DNA of 64,000 nucleotides from NCBI RefSeq assembly GCF_050589605.1, contig NZ_JBNGOO010000003.1. The stretch is one strand, 5' to 3'. The position numbers and the translations under genes are program-made. The notes below the pieces were generated by a model. It did not search any database and was not told the origin of the DNA. It saw only the letters and a list, made by a program, of their open reading frames with translations. Shown in pieces: positions 1 through 8,187 of the stretch; positions within the stretch are counted from its first letter, which is position 1, and each line of letters starts with the position of its first letter. This DNA is from Granulosicoccus sp947495035. Lineage in GTDB: Bacteria > Pseudomonadota > Gammaproteobacteria > Granulosicoccales > Granulosicoccaceae.

Positions 1-1586
1 TCAAGAGCGGTAGGCGACTCGCCGCCACCCAGCGTCAGACCACGCAGCGCCAGAAAGGCTCGCAAGTCAACCAGGCGCTCGGCCTTGGGACCAGCGTGCA
101 CGCGATACAAGGCCGGAATTTCATGCTTTTCGAGAAATGCCGCAGCCTCGATATTCGCCAGAATCATGCATTCTTCGATCAGCTTGTGTGCATCGTTTCT
201 CTGGATGGGCACAATCTCTCTGATCTTCTTGTTCTCATCGAAAATGATGTGAGTCTCATTGGAATCGAATTCGATGGCTCCTCGCTTCCTGCGCTTTTGC
301 GCCAACGCCTTGTACAGCCGATGCAACTCCTCGATCATCGGCACCAGAGGCTGATGCTTGTCGCGCAGCGGGGAAGCCGGTTCGCTCAGCATTTCACTGA
401 CCTGGTCATAAGTCAGTCTGGCATGAGAGCGCATGATGCCATTGTGAAAACGAGTCTTCGTCACGACGGCCTCTTCATCCAGCGTCATCTCGCACAGCAT
501 GCAAAGTCGATCGACGTTCGGATTCAACGAACACAGACCGTTGGACAGTACCTCCGGCAGCATCGGCACGACGCGACCGGGGAAATAGACAGAGGTACCG
601 CGGTCGATGGCTTCCTGATCAAGCGGTGATCCGGGATCGACATAATGGGCGACATCGGCAATCGCCACGATCAGGCGCCAACCCTTGTCCAGTCTTTCGC
701 ACCAGACAGCATCATCGAAGTCCCGCGCATCCGCCCCATCAATGGTAATCAGTGACAGCTGTCGAACATCCTTGCGATTGCCCGCCGCATGTTCGTTGAC
801 CGTCGCGGAGAACGCCGATGCCTGCTCGACCACCGCCTCCGGCCATTCCGATGGTATGCCATGGCTGTGCAGGGCCACATCGATCTCCATTCCGGGCCGA
901 AGATGCTGTCCCAGCACTTCCACCACTCGACCTACCGGTTGATGACGTCTCGTTGGCTGCTCGATGATCTCGGCAACCACCATGTCGCCGTGTACGGCAT
1001 CGGACAACTCCCCCGCTGCGATCAGCAGGTCCTGATGAATACGCTTGTTGTCCGGAGACACTACAACTGTGCCCCTGTCGATGGAAAGCCGTCCGACCAG
1101 TGTCTTGTTGGCGCGCTCCACCACATCGACGATACGACCCTCGCGGCGTCCGCGCTGATCGGTACCAGTTATGCAAACCACCACGCGATCACCATGCAGC
1201 ACCTGTCGCATCTGTTTGCCATTGAGATAGACATCCTTGTCATCGTCATCGGTGATCAGAAAACCGAAACCATCGGGATGAGCGCTGATGCGTCCGGCGA
1301 TCAAGGCCTCGGTGTCCACCGGCACCAGCCCACGCTTGCGGTTCTGGATCAACTGCCCGTCACGCAACATGGCACCCACTCGACGACGCAGTGCCTCCAT
1401 CGCATCCGCATCGCCGGTCAGAGAAAGCTTCTCTGCCAGTGTTTCGTAATCGATTGGTCCTTTCTCTTCCTTCAAAACAGTTGTGATGAATTCACGACTC
1501 GCGATCGGAGAGTCGTAGCGAGACTGCTCGCGAGAACGGTGTGGATCGTTGTCAGCCCTTGATCTACCGCGTTTTTTTGTACTCAT
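1..1586 (-). CDS. rnr: Ribonuclease R, N-terminal part (runs off the window)
   Basis: 3'-to-5' exoribonuclease of the RNB/RNase II superfamily, which degrades structured RNA and takes part in RNA quality control. The minus-strand frame starts at ATG 1586 with a basic, Ser/Arg-rich leader and stays open to base 1, giving about 528 codons without the C-terminus. Visible in order are a winged-helix-like region, cold-shock/OB domains (GRISAHPDGFGFL, YLNGKQMRQVLHGDRVV), and the RNB catalytic start with its metal-binding aspartates (ITIDGADARDFDDAV, then IADVAHYVDPGSPLDQEA). YFPGRVVPMLPEVLSNGLCSL and EECMILANIEAA follow. The rest of RNB, the S1 domain and the basic tail lie outside the window. Position near purA matches the gammaproteobacterial purA-rnr neighbourhood. 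Family assignment is secure. Confidence 0.95.
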   Translation of the reverse strand, partial: MSTKKRGRSRADNDPHRSREQSRYDSPIASREFITTVLKEEKGPIDYETLAEKLSLTGDADAMEALRRRVGAMLRDGQLIQNRKRGLVPVDTEALIAGRISAHPDGFGFLITDDDDKDVYLNGKQMRQVLHGDRVVVCITGTDQRGRREGRIVDVVERANKTLVGRLSIDRGTVVVSPDNKRIHQDLLIAAGELSDAVHGDMVVAEIIEQPTRRHQPVGRVVEVLGQHLRPGMEIDVALHSHGIPSEWPEAVVEQASAFSATVNEHAAGNRKDVRQLSLITIDGADARDFDDAVWCERLDKGWRLIVAIADVAHYVDPGSPLDQEAIDRGTSVYFPGRVVPMLPEVLSNGLCSLNPNVDRLCMLCEMTLDEEAVVTKTRFHNGIMRSHARLTYDQVSEMLSEPASPLRDKHQPLVPMIEELHRLYKALAQKRRKRGAIEFDSNETHIIFDENKKIREIVPIQRNDAHKLIEECMILANIEAAAFLEKHEIPALYRVHAGPKAERLVDLRAFLALRGLTLGGGESPTAL

Positions 1587-1676
1587 TGTGCTCGATGTAA
1601 AGTCATGATGTGTCCAAGGGTACGCCAAAGCGTCATGTTCAAGTAGGCATCCACTGTAATTGTTTTGCCAGGGTTG

Positions 1677-1705
1677 TTGACTAAAGCAAAAAGCTTGTGT
1701 AAATT
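1677..1705 (+). promoter_or_regulatory. Sigma-70 promoter of tRNA-Leu
   Basis: A near-consensus -35 TTGACT (1677-1682), a 17-bp spacer and a -10 TAAATT (1700-1705) lie about 35 bp before the tRNA. The segment after the -10 is GC-rich (acgcgcttccc), as is typical of stringently controlled stable-RNA promoters. The promoter call is read from the sequence; stringent control is inference. Confidence 0.6.
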
Positions 1706-1741
1706 ACGCGCTTCCCAACGACGAGTTGGGCGACACTTCGG

Positions 1742-1827
1742 GCCGAGGTGGCGGAATTGGTAGACGCGCATGCTTCAGGTGCATGTATCCTTTGGATGTG
1801 GAGGTTCAAGTCCTCTTCTCGGCACCA
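1742..1827 (+). tRNA. tRNA-Leu, anticodon CAG
   Basis: An 86-nt class II tRNA. The acceptor stem GCCGAGG pairs with TCTCGGC, followed by discriminator A and an encoded CCA. The D-arm contains GGTAGAC. The anticodon stem CATGC/GCATG closes the loop TTCAGGT, which gives anticodon CAG (reads CUG). A variable arm is present, and the T-arm GGAGG-TTCAAGT-CCTCT ends the fold. It sits between rnr and a plus-strand gene. tRNA genes often serve as integration sites, but no integrase or duplicated 3' end was seen here. Confidence 0.95.
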
Positions 1828-1848
1828 CGCTCTTCATCAAGGAGCGTG
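1826..1848 (+). terminator. Short hairpin at the tRNA 3' end
   Basis: CACGCTC (1826-1832) pairs with GAGCGTG (1842-1848) across a 9-nt loop, immediately behind the tRNA CCA end. No T-run follows, so this may be a processing or weak termination structure rather than a classical terminator. Confidence 0.3.
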
Positions 1849-2061
1849 CATCAGGTAATCAACAGCCTGAAATTGACCATCAGGTCTCAACTCCCACACC
1901 TTCACGTCAACAGGCGCTACAATCGCAGCCTGACCCCTCGAATGTAACATCTGGATCCTTGCCAATCGATCCATCTGATGCATGGCTGTCCGAGGGCCCT
2001 ATTCTGCAGATCGTTCTGTCGGGGTCCATGCGCCACCGATTCAGAACAGGGACATCTGAAC

Positions 2062-3057
2062 ATGACGTTTTCTGCCTTGTATTTGCTACCGGCTCTGGCT
2101 TTCGTGATTCTGCTGCAAGGATCACTCGTCACAGTCAGAGGCAATCTCCAATACAGATCCAGACGCTTTCAGCGACGGATACGAAGTCGAGTGCTGTTCT
2201 TTCGCGCTCTCGTCGTCAGTCTGCTTGTGGCAACGGCAATCACCAGGTTCTGGCCACTACCCGGACTACCTTCTCTGGTTCAGGGAGTCCTCATTGCCAC
2301 CGCCCTGATGATTCCGTTTGCAATCTACGCACTGTATGTGCGCCTGACCTCTGGCAGCAGCAAACAGTCTCACGCGGATGATGAGCGGCATGAACACTCT
2401 GCAGAGACCAAAGACACGACCACAGAAGCGACAGGCGACTTGCCAGGCCGCGAGAAGACACTGCAGGACAACAACGCAATGGCGGCCACCAGCCTGCACA
2501 GTCAGGAAAGCGAGAGCAATGAGTCGGCGCTCGACCAGACTCTCAGCGTCGGAGAACAACTGGAGACGCTCGACGAGCTCGTCGACTTTCACGATATCGG
2601 CAACGAAGAATATTCTTCCAACTCGGGCAGTTCACCCGGAGAGGCTTTCAATCCACTGGAGAAGGCCATCGCCATAGCCCGAGAGGGAATTCTGGAAGAA
2701 CCTGCCATCCGGGACTATTCACGCGAAAACCTGCCAGCCAGAAGCAGCGCGGAACTGGCCGAGATGGTTGTCAGGCTGCGGTCCGACAAGATGAAGCTGC
2801 AGAAGCTTGTCATTGCACAAAAGGCGGTTATCGACGCCGAGAAACAGGCACACGACAGAACGAAGGTCGTGGTCAAGGACGCAATATCGGTAATGCGCCA
2901 TGCGCGACATGGACAGAGAATTGCGGAAAAGATCGCGCGTCGCGAACGAGCCGAACGGCAGCGACTCGAGAAGGACCTGGACAAGGTCAAGCGCCAGCTG
3001 GACAACGCTCTCTCGACCCTACCCACTGCGCCCAGAACAGAGGTCGAAGAAGCCTGA
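2062..3057 (+). CDS. Hypothetical membrane protein with C-terminal coiled coil
   Basis: A 331-residue protein of unknown function. I chose ATG 2062 because an AGG-containing RBS lies about 11 bp upstream and the protein then begins with a membrane helix (MTFSALYLLPALAFVILLQG). Three hydrophobic segments fall at about residues 4-24, 45-62 and 70-92. A polar, acidic, low-complexity stretch follows (about 100-200). From about 225 on there is a strongly charged heptad-rich region (MVVRLRSDKMKLQKLVIAQK, RIAEKIARRERAERQRLEKD) predicted to form a coiled coil. Cytoplasmic orientation of the coil is inference. It stands alone between tRNA-Leu and purA and converges on purA across a strong hairpin. The long charged tail makes it look like a scaffold or polar-localisation factor, but no family was recognised. 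Confidence 0.7.
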   Translation: MTFSALYLLPALAFVILLQGSLVTVRGNLQYRSRRFQRRIRSRVLFFRALVVSLLVATAITRFWPLPGLPSLVQGVLIATALMIPFAIYALYVRLTSGSSKQSHADDERHEHSAETKDTTTEATGDLPGREKTLQDNNAMAATSLHSQESESNESALDQTLSVGEQLETLDELVDFHDIGNEEYSSNSGSSPGEAFNPLEKAIAIAREGILEEPAIRDYSRENLPARSSAELAEMVVRLRSDKMKLQKLVIAQKAVIDAEKQAHDRTKVVVKDAISVMRHARHGQRIAEKIARRERAERQRLEKDLDKVKRQLDNALSTLPTAPRTEVEEA

Positions 3058-3079
3058 AGGGACAACACAAGGTGATACA

Positions 3080-3111
3080 TTCCTGCAGCGCATCGACACG
3101 CGCTGCAGGAA
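3080..3111. terminator. Bidirectional hairpin between convergent genes
   Basis: TTCCTGCAGCG (3080-3090) and CGCTGCAGGAA (3101-3111) form a perfect 11-bp stem around a 10-nt loop. It lies between the stop of the coiled-coil gene and the stop of purA, so it can serve both transcripts. Confidence 0.6.
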
Positions 3112-3130
3112 CGACATCAGGCCTGATCGA

Positions 3131-4438
3131 TCAGACCGATTCCGGCAGGTCTCCGTAGGGCCATTCGATCACGATGTTTTCGTTACGCTCGCGCCCTGTT
3201 GATACCAGATGTACCGGAACTCCTGTCAGCTCCTCCAGACGCAGGATGTAATTCTGCGCTTCGACAGGCAGATCAGACATGGCCGTGGCACCCTCGGTGT
3301 TCGATTTCCAGCCAGGCATGGATTCATAGACCGGCTTGCAGCGATCGAATTCATCAGCGCCGATGGGAGGATGATCGATCTGCTGACCATCGAGTTCATA
3401 GCCGATACAGATGCTGATGGTCTCCAGTGTGTCCATGACATCCAGCTTGGTCAGACACAAGCCCGTGACACCATTGAGAATGGCCGCTCTGCGTACAGCC
3501 ACGGCATCAAACCAGCCGCACCGACGCTGTCTGCCCGTGGTGGCCCCGAATTCATTACCTCGCTCACCCAGCACTTCGCCCACGTCATCGAACAACTCGG
3601 TCGGGAACGGACCCGCGCCAACACGCGTGGTGTAAGCCTTGGTAATGCCCAGCACGTAATCGATCATGCCAGGGCCACACCCACTACCACTGCAAGCGGC
3701 CCCGGCCACCGTGTTGGATGAGGTGACAAAGGGGTAGGTGCCGTGATCAACATCCAGCAGGGTTCCCTGCGCACCTTCGAACATGATGCGGTTGCCTGCC
3801 CGACGATGTGAATCGATCATGCCCGGTATGTCGTCAATCAGCGGAGCCAGGCGACGAGCCTGCTCGCGCGCATCACGCTTGATGGCTTCTGCATCCACTT
3901 CCGGCATGCCATGCCCGACCAGTGTGGCGTTGTGATAGGCACAGGCAATGTCCACCTTTTCGTCAAACCGCTCGAGAACCAGCAGATCCTGTACGCGAAT
4001 GGCACGCCGCGCGACCTTGTCTTCATACGCCGGACCGATACCTCGCCCTGTAGTACCAATGGCATGCTTGCCAGCCGCCTTCTCACGCGCCTGGTCCAGC
4101 GCGATGTGATACGGCAGGATCAGAGGACAGGCACCGCTGATTCGCAGGCGATTCTCGACAGGTACACCCCGCTCACGCAGCATGTCCATCTCCTTGAACA
4201 GTGCTTCCGGTGATACCACCACACCATTACCGATGACACACATGACGTTTTCACGCAATACCCCACTGGGTACCAGGTGCAGGACAGTCTTCTCCTCACC
4301 GATGACCAGGGTATGTCCTGCGTTGTGACCGCCCTGAAAGCGGACCACCAGAGAGGCCTGTTCTGTCAGGACATCGACAAATTTGCCTTTGCCTTCGTCG
4401 CCCCATTGCGTGCCAAGCACGAGCACACTGTTTGCCAT
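3131..4438 (-). CDS. purA: Adenylosuccinate synthetase
   Basis: Joins IMP and aspartate using GTP to form adenylosuccinate, the committed step to AMP in the cytoplasm. At 435 residues it has the normal family length. The N-terminal GTP-binding loop GTQWGDEGKGK is present with its catalytic Asp, followed by FQGGHNAGHT with the catalytic His. TTGRGIGPAYEDK lies in the IMP site and STGRERNENI near the C-terminus contacts the guanine. It lies downstream of hisZ on the same strand with a 104-bp gap, in the conserved hfl-hisZ-purA order. Nothing unusual was seen. Confidence 0.97.
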   Translation of the reverse strand: MANSVLVLGTQWGDEGKGKFVDVLTEQASLVVRFQGGHNAGHTLVIGEEKTVLHLVPSGVLRENVMCVIGNGVVVSPEALFKEMDMLRERGVPVENRLRISGACPLILPYHIALDQAREKAAGKHAIGTTGRGIGPAYEDKVARRAIRVQDLLVLERFDEKVDIACAYHNATLVGHGMPEVDAEAIKRDAREQARRLAPLIDDIPGMIDSHRRAGNRIMFEGAQGTLLDVDHGTYPFVTSSNTVAGAACSGSGCGPGMIDYVLGITKAYTTRVGAGPFPTELFDDVGEVLGERGNEFGATTGRQRRCGWFDAVAVRRAAILNGVTGLCLTKLDVMDTLETISICIGYELDGQQIDHPPIGADEFDRCKPVYESMPGWKSNTEGATAMSDLPVEAQNYILRLEELTGVPVHLVSTGRERNENIVIEWPYGDLPESV

Positions 4439-4542
4439 AGCTTACTGTCTCGAATTTCTATTGACTGATGGGGTTTATGATAATGCTGCGCCGCCTGAAC
4501 ATGTCGATACGTCCCACGACCGTATCACCAAGGCAAGCTGAA

Positions 4543-5763
4543 TCACGACTCGATGGCATCAATCTGCCAACTTCCGTCGCGATGAACGAGTACGCGATCA
4601 CATTGGCAGTCCACGGCTGCCATGGAAGATCCCGCCAATGCCGTCACTACCCGCTCTCCGGATTGCCTCAGCTGACAAATCCGCACCCATAATTCATGAT
4701 CCATGGTGGAATCCACCCAGATGCCCCGGTTTGCCGGGGCCATGTCATCACTTCTGGCGTACCCGGCCAAGGCCAGGTTGATCAGATCACCACTGAATCC
4801 GGTCGCAGGTCGCGCGCGACCAAACAGCTCGCCAATGGCATCGTAACGTCCACCGCGGGCGAGCTCGAATCCGGCCTTGTCGTAGAGCGTGAAGACAATA
4901 CCGGTATGGTACCGATAACCACGCAACTCGGCCAGATCAATGTGCAACTCCAGCTCGGGATGGATGACCTTGACGGCATCGGTTACTGACTGCAGGTTGT
5001 CGAGCGCCTCCTGTACCGCGTAACCGGCACCCGTCAGCGCCTCACGGGCTTCGAGCAATACGACCGAACTCTCCCCCGCAAGACCTGCCAGATCCTGAAA
5101 ATAGCGGCTCACTTCTGCCGATACGCTGGCAGCCTCGAGCAGTTCCTGCATTTCCGGCAAGGAACCACGCAACAGAACCTGAAACAGTGCCTCCGACAGT
5201 TCTGCATCCAGGCCAGTGTCCTGAATCAGACCACGAAAGACACCGACATGCCCCAGATCCAGCAGCAGCGCCTCGCTGCCTACACCTGACAGCAACACAT
5301 TGTTGAGCATCAACTGGATGATTTCCGCATCGCTGGCAGGCCCCGGATGCCCGAACAGTTCGGCACCGAACTGCAGAGGTGTACGGCTGCCACCGGCACC
5401 GTCGCTGCGTGCGCGCAAGACGCTTCCCACATAGAAAAGCCGATTGGGCAATTCATTGCGCATGGCATGCGCGTCGATACGCGCAACCTGTGGCGTCATG
5501 TCGGCACGAACACCCAGAGAACGTCCATTGTGCTGATCAATGAACTTGATGGTCTCCAGATCCAGGGTCTCACCCGTACCGGTCAACAGACTGTCGAGAT
5601 ACTCGATGAGCGGCGGCATTACCAGCTCATAGCCCCAACGATAGTTGTTGTCCATGATCTGCCGGCGCAGGGTTTCCACGCGCCAGGCGTCCTCCGGCAT
5701 CAATTCATTGACGCCATCGGGCAGCAGCCAGCGTTCGGTACGCGGATCGTTTGCGGTTTTCAA
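4543..5763 (-). CDS. hisZ: ATP phosphoribosyltransferase regulatory subunit HisZ
   Basis: A histidyl-tRNA-synthetase paralogue that lacks aminoacylation activity. It forms a complex with short-form HisG and carries histidine feedback in the first step of histidine synthesis. At 406 residues it shows class II synthetase remnants: LPDGVNELMPEDAWRVETLR at the start, the motif-2-like FYVGSVLRARSDG near residue 110, and the glycine-rich ELARGGRYDAIGELFGR near residue 320. HisZ in this position next to purA and DUF2065 is common in gammaproteobacteria outside the enterics. It implies a short HisG elsewhere in the genome. The gap to the upstream DUF2065 gene is only 3 bp, so the two are probably co-transcribed. 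Confidence 0.92.
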   Translation of the reverse strand: MKTANDPRTERWLLPDGVNELMPEDAWRVETLRRQIMDNNYRWGYELVMPPLIEYLDSLLTGTGETLDLETIKFIDQHNGRSLGVRADMTPQVARIDAHAMRNELPNRLFYVGSVLRARSDGAGGSRTPLQFGAELFGHPGPASDAEIIQLMLNNVLLSGVGSEALLLDLGHVGVFRGLIQDTGLDAELSEALFQVLLRGSLPEMQELLEAASVSAEVSRYFQDLAGLAGESSVVLLEAREALTGAGYAVQEALDNLQSVTDAVKVIHPELELHIDLAELRGYRYHTGIVFTLYDKAGFELARGGRYDAIGELFGRARPATGFSGDLINLALAGYARSDDMAPANRGIWVDSTMDHELWVRICQLRQSGERVVTALAGSSMAAVDCQCDRVLVHRDGSWQIDAIES

Positions 5764-5766
5764 AGC

Positions 5767-5952
5767 TCAGCGCACTAGTGTTAGCAGGATGACGCCCGCA
5801 ATCATACTGCACAAGCCGATGATCCGCATGCGGCTATCGGGCTGTTCCAGCATGACACGGATGGCGTTCTTGTATCCGGCCGGGTTGATGAATGGCAGCA
5901 AGCCCTCGAGTACGAGTACCAGACTGACGGCAGTGAGTATCTCGACAAGCAT
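5767..5952 (-). CDS. DUF2065 (YjeT-like) small membrane protein
   Basis: A small inner-membrane protein of 61 residues if started at ATG 5952, with two hydrophobic helices (LVEILTAVSLVLVLEGLLPF and IIGLCSMIAGVILLTL) joined by a short polar loop. The family is of unknown function and typically sits behind hflC, as here. A longer reading to 5991 is possible, but that start falls at the foot of a strong hairpin (5992-6020), which favours 5952. It ends 3 bp before hisZ. Confidence 0.8.
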   Translation of the reverse strand: MLVEILTAVSLVLVLEGLLPFINPAGYKNAIRVMLEQPDSRMRIIGLCSMIAGVILLTLVR

Positions 5953-5991
5953 GACTACGATGGCATGAAAGTGGTACGGCAGACAAGGCAA

Positions 5992-6020
5992 GACCCCGTC
6001 GCCGGACAGCGGACGGGGTC
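5992..6020 (-). terminator. Hairpin between hflC and DUF2065
   Basis: GACCCCGTC (5992-6000) and GACGGGGTC (6012-6020) form a perfect 9-bp GC-rich stem with an 11-nt loop, about 35 bp after the hflC stop in the direction of transcription. It is followed on the minus strand by a T-containing stretch (TTGCCTTGT). It could partly terminate the hfl operon and separate it from DUF2065-hisZ-purA. Confidence 0.5.
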
Positions 6021-6055
6021 AGACAGGAGACCGGTCAGGCTGGTCTCGGCAGCTA

Positions 6056-6940
6056 TCACTCCGTTGGAGGAGTGATGGTCGCACCGTTGAAGTACTTGAA
6101 GAACTCGGAATCCGGCTTCAGCAGCATCACATCCCCGCTGCCGGAGAATGCCGAACGATAAGCGCTCAGACTGCGATACAGACTGTAGAAGTCCGGGTCC
6201 TTCGTGTACGCTTCCGCATAGGTTCTTGCCGACTCCGCATCTCCCGTACCGCGGGTCTGCTCGGCACGTGCATAGGCTTCCGCCAGCAACTCTTCGCGAA
6301 TACGATCGGCGGTAGCGCGAATCTTCTTGGCTTCCTCTTCACCCTGAGAGCGAATCTCGCGGGCAATCTTGGCCCGATCCTGCTCCATTCTGCGGAACAC
6401 GGATTCACGAACATCACCCGGCAGTTCCACCTTCTTCACGCGCACATCGACGATCTTGATACCCAGGTTTTCTGCCTGACGATCCACGGATGCCAGTATC
6501 TCTTCACGCAGGCTCGAACGAGCCGAAGACACCACTTCCTTGATGGTTCGCTGACCAAAGGCATCCTTGACACCTTCACGAACGAATTGAGTGAGGCGGC
6601 TGTTGGCCCGAGACTCGACACCACCCAGACGCGTATAGAAAACGCCGGTGTCCTCGATACGCCACTTGATGAAGGAATCGACGATCAGGTTCTTCTTCTC
6701 GTTGGTCAGCACGCGTTCCGGTTGCACATCGAGAGTCAGTATTCGACTATCGAACTTGTAGATGCGCTCGACCAGCGGGATCTTGAAATGCAGACCCGGC
6801 TCGTATTCCGATTCGGTGATTTCCCCCAGAAACAGCTTGATGGCACGCTCACGCTCATCGACGGTAAACACCATCGAGCTGCCCAGCAGCAGCAACAGCG
6901 CTATACCAATGAGTACTAATGGATTGGCCAGACGGTTCAT
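6056..6940 (-). CDS. hflC: HflC, modulator of FtsH protease
   Basis: A 294-residue SPFH/prohibitin-family protein. With HflK it forms a large ring complex around FtsH, modulating degradation of membrane proteins. One N-terminal signal-anchor (LVLIGIALLLLLGSSMVFTV) places the SPFH domain in the periplasm. The SPFH core follows (VDERERAIKLFLGEITESEY, VDVRVKKVELPGDVRESVFR). A charged helical region RMEQDRAKIAREIRSQGEE comes after it, then a tail with the conserved DPDFYSLYRSLSAYR. Its ATG overlaps the hflK stop by 4 bp, so translation is coupled. Confidence 0.95.
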   Translation of the reverse strand: MNRLANPLVLIGIALLLLLGSSMVFTVDERERAIKLFLGEITESEYEPGLHFKIPLVERIYKFDSRILTLDVQPERVLTNEKKNLIVDSFIKWRIEDTGVFYTRLGGVESRANSRLTQFVREGVKDAFGQRTIKEVVSSARSSLREEILASVDRQAENLGIKIVDVRVKKVELPGDVRESVFRRMEQDRAKIAREIRSQGEEEAKKIRATADRIREELLAEAYARAEQTRGTGDAESARTYAEAYTKDPDFYSLYRSLSAYRSAFSGSGDVMLLKPDSEFFKYFNGATITPPTE

Positions 6941-8148
6941 CGGACAGTCCCTCTATCACGTGATCGAATGTCGTCGCGTGATGGCAGATTGATTTCATTT
7001 GGCAGGTCTGAAAAACGGGGAGAATCGTTGCTCAGACTGTTCAAGGGTGATTCTCCGCCAAGCGCACCTGAATCGGTATTATCGCGTGATTTGTTGACCA
7101 GCTGATCAATCGGCAGATACATCAGGCTGTTGCCGTCACCACCGTCCATCAGCACTTTGTTGGTTCGACTGAACACGGTTTCCATTGCTTCCAGATACAG
7201 TCGCTCCCGGGTCACCTCGGGTGCCTTGGTATATTCACCCAGCAATGACAGAAAACGTTCGGATTCACCGATGGCTGCCTGCACCACACGTGATTTGTAG
7301 GCTTCCGATTCTTCCAGGGCACGCTGCGCGTCACCACGAGCACGCGGCAGAACCTCGTTACTGTAGGCCTGGGCCTCGTTGACGAATCGCTCCTTGTCTT
7401 CTCGAGCCTTGATGGCATCGGAGAATGCTTCCTGTACTTCCTCTGGCGGCTGAGCGCGCTCGAGGTTCACTGCCGTGATGTAGATACCGGCCTCATAGGA
7501 GTCCAGCACGGCCTGCAGATTGTCGAGTGTGGTATTCCAGACGACGTCCCGACCGGTGGTCAGCACGGATTCGAGCACGGTAGAGCCGACAACTTCTCGC
7601 AGGGCACTCTCGACGACCTCTTCCAGAGTCCTGTCCGGACCACGGACATTGAACAGATAGTCCTCGGCGCTCTTGATGTTGTATTGCACCGCCAGATCGA
7701 TATCGACGATGTTCTCGTCCTGCGTCAGAATCTGCTGGTTGGTGAGCTTGGCGCTGCGAATCTCCTCGACCTCAACTTTTTCCACGGTCTGAAAAGGCCA
7801 TGGCAGACGCCAGTGAGGACCCGGATTGGTGGTTTTGACAAACGCCCCGAACTGAGTCACGACACCCGCCTGCGCAGGTTGAATGACGTAAATACCGGAG
7901 AGCAGCCAGACGATCCCGACAATACCCAGAATCAACCCGATGCCCTTGCTGCCGATGTTGCCACCGGGCAGTCCACCACCTCCACCACTACGAGGAGAGC
8001 CGCCGTTACCGCCCTTGTTGCCGGAAACGGAACCAAACCATTTTTTCAGGTTCTTGAATACTTCATCCAGATCGGGCGGTCCACCTGAGTCCTTGTTGCG
8101 ATTGCCCCAAGGGTCATTGTTGTTTCCGCCTGGCTCATTCCAAGCCAT
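6937..8148 (-). CDS. hflK: HflK, modulator of FtsH protease
   Basis: Partner of HflC, 403 residues. It has the typical Gly/Asn-rich cytoplasmic N-terminus (MAWNEPGGNNNDPWGNRN), then a Gly/Ser-rich linker. One membrane helix lies near residues 70-90 (GIGLILGIVGIVWLLSGIYV). A periplasmic SPFH domain (QPAQAGVVTQFGAFVKTTNP, LTQDENIVDIDLAVQYNIKS) is followed by a coiled-coil region and a polar C-terminus. A GGAG-type RBS precedes ATG 8148. It lies 39 bp after hflX and overlaps hflC by 4 bp. Confidence 0.95.
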   Translation of the reverse strand: MAWNEPGGNNNDPWGNRNKDSGGPPDLDEVFKNLKKWFGSVSGNKGGNGGSPRSGGGGGLPGGNIGSKGIGLILGIVGIVWLLSGIYVIQPAQAGVVTQFGAFVKTTNPGPHWRLPWPFQTVEKVEVEEIRSAKLTNQQILTQDENIVDIDLAVQYNIKSAEDYLFNVRGPDRTLEEVVESALREVVGSTVLESVLTTGRDVVWNTTLDNLQAVLDSYEAGIYITAVNLERAQPPEEVQEAFSDAIKAREDKERFVNEAQAYSNEVLPRARGDAQRALEESEAYKSRVVQAAIGESERFLSLLGEYTKAPEVTRERLYLEAMETVFSRTNKVLMDGGDGNSLMYLPIDQLVNKSRDNTDSGALGGESPLNSLSNDSPRFSDLPNEINLPSRDDIRSRDRGTVR

Positions 8149-8187
8149 AAGGTTCTCTACTCCAAAGCCGATTAGCCGGCGATTTTA

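Noticed and set aside
1726..1947. Open frames across the tRNA-Leu gene
   Set aside because: They read through a clear tRNA and have no protein features.
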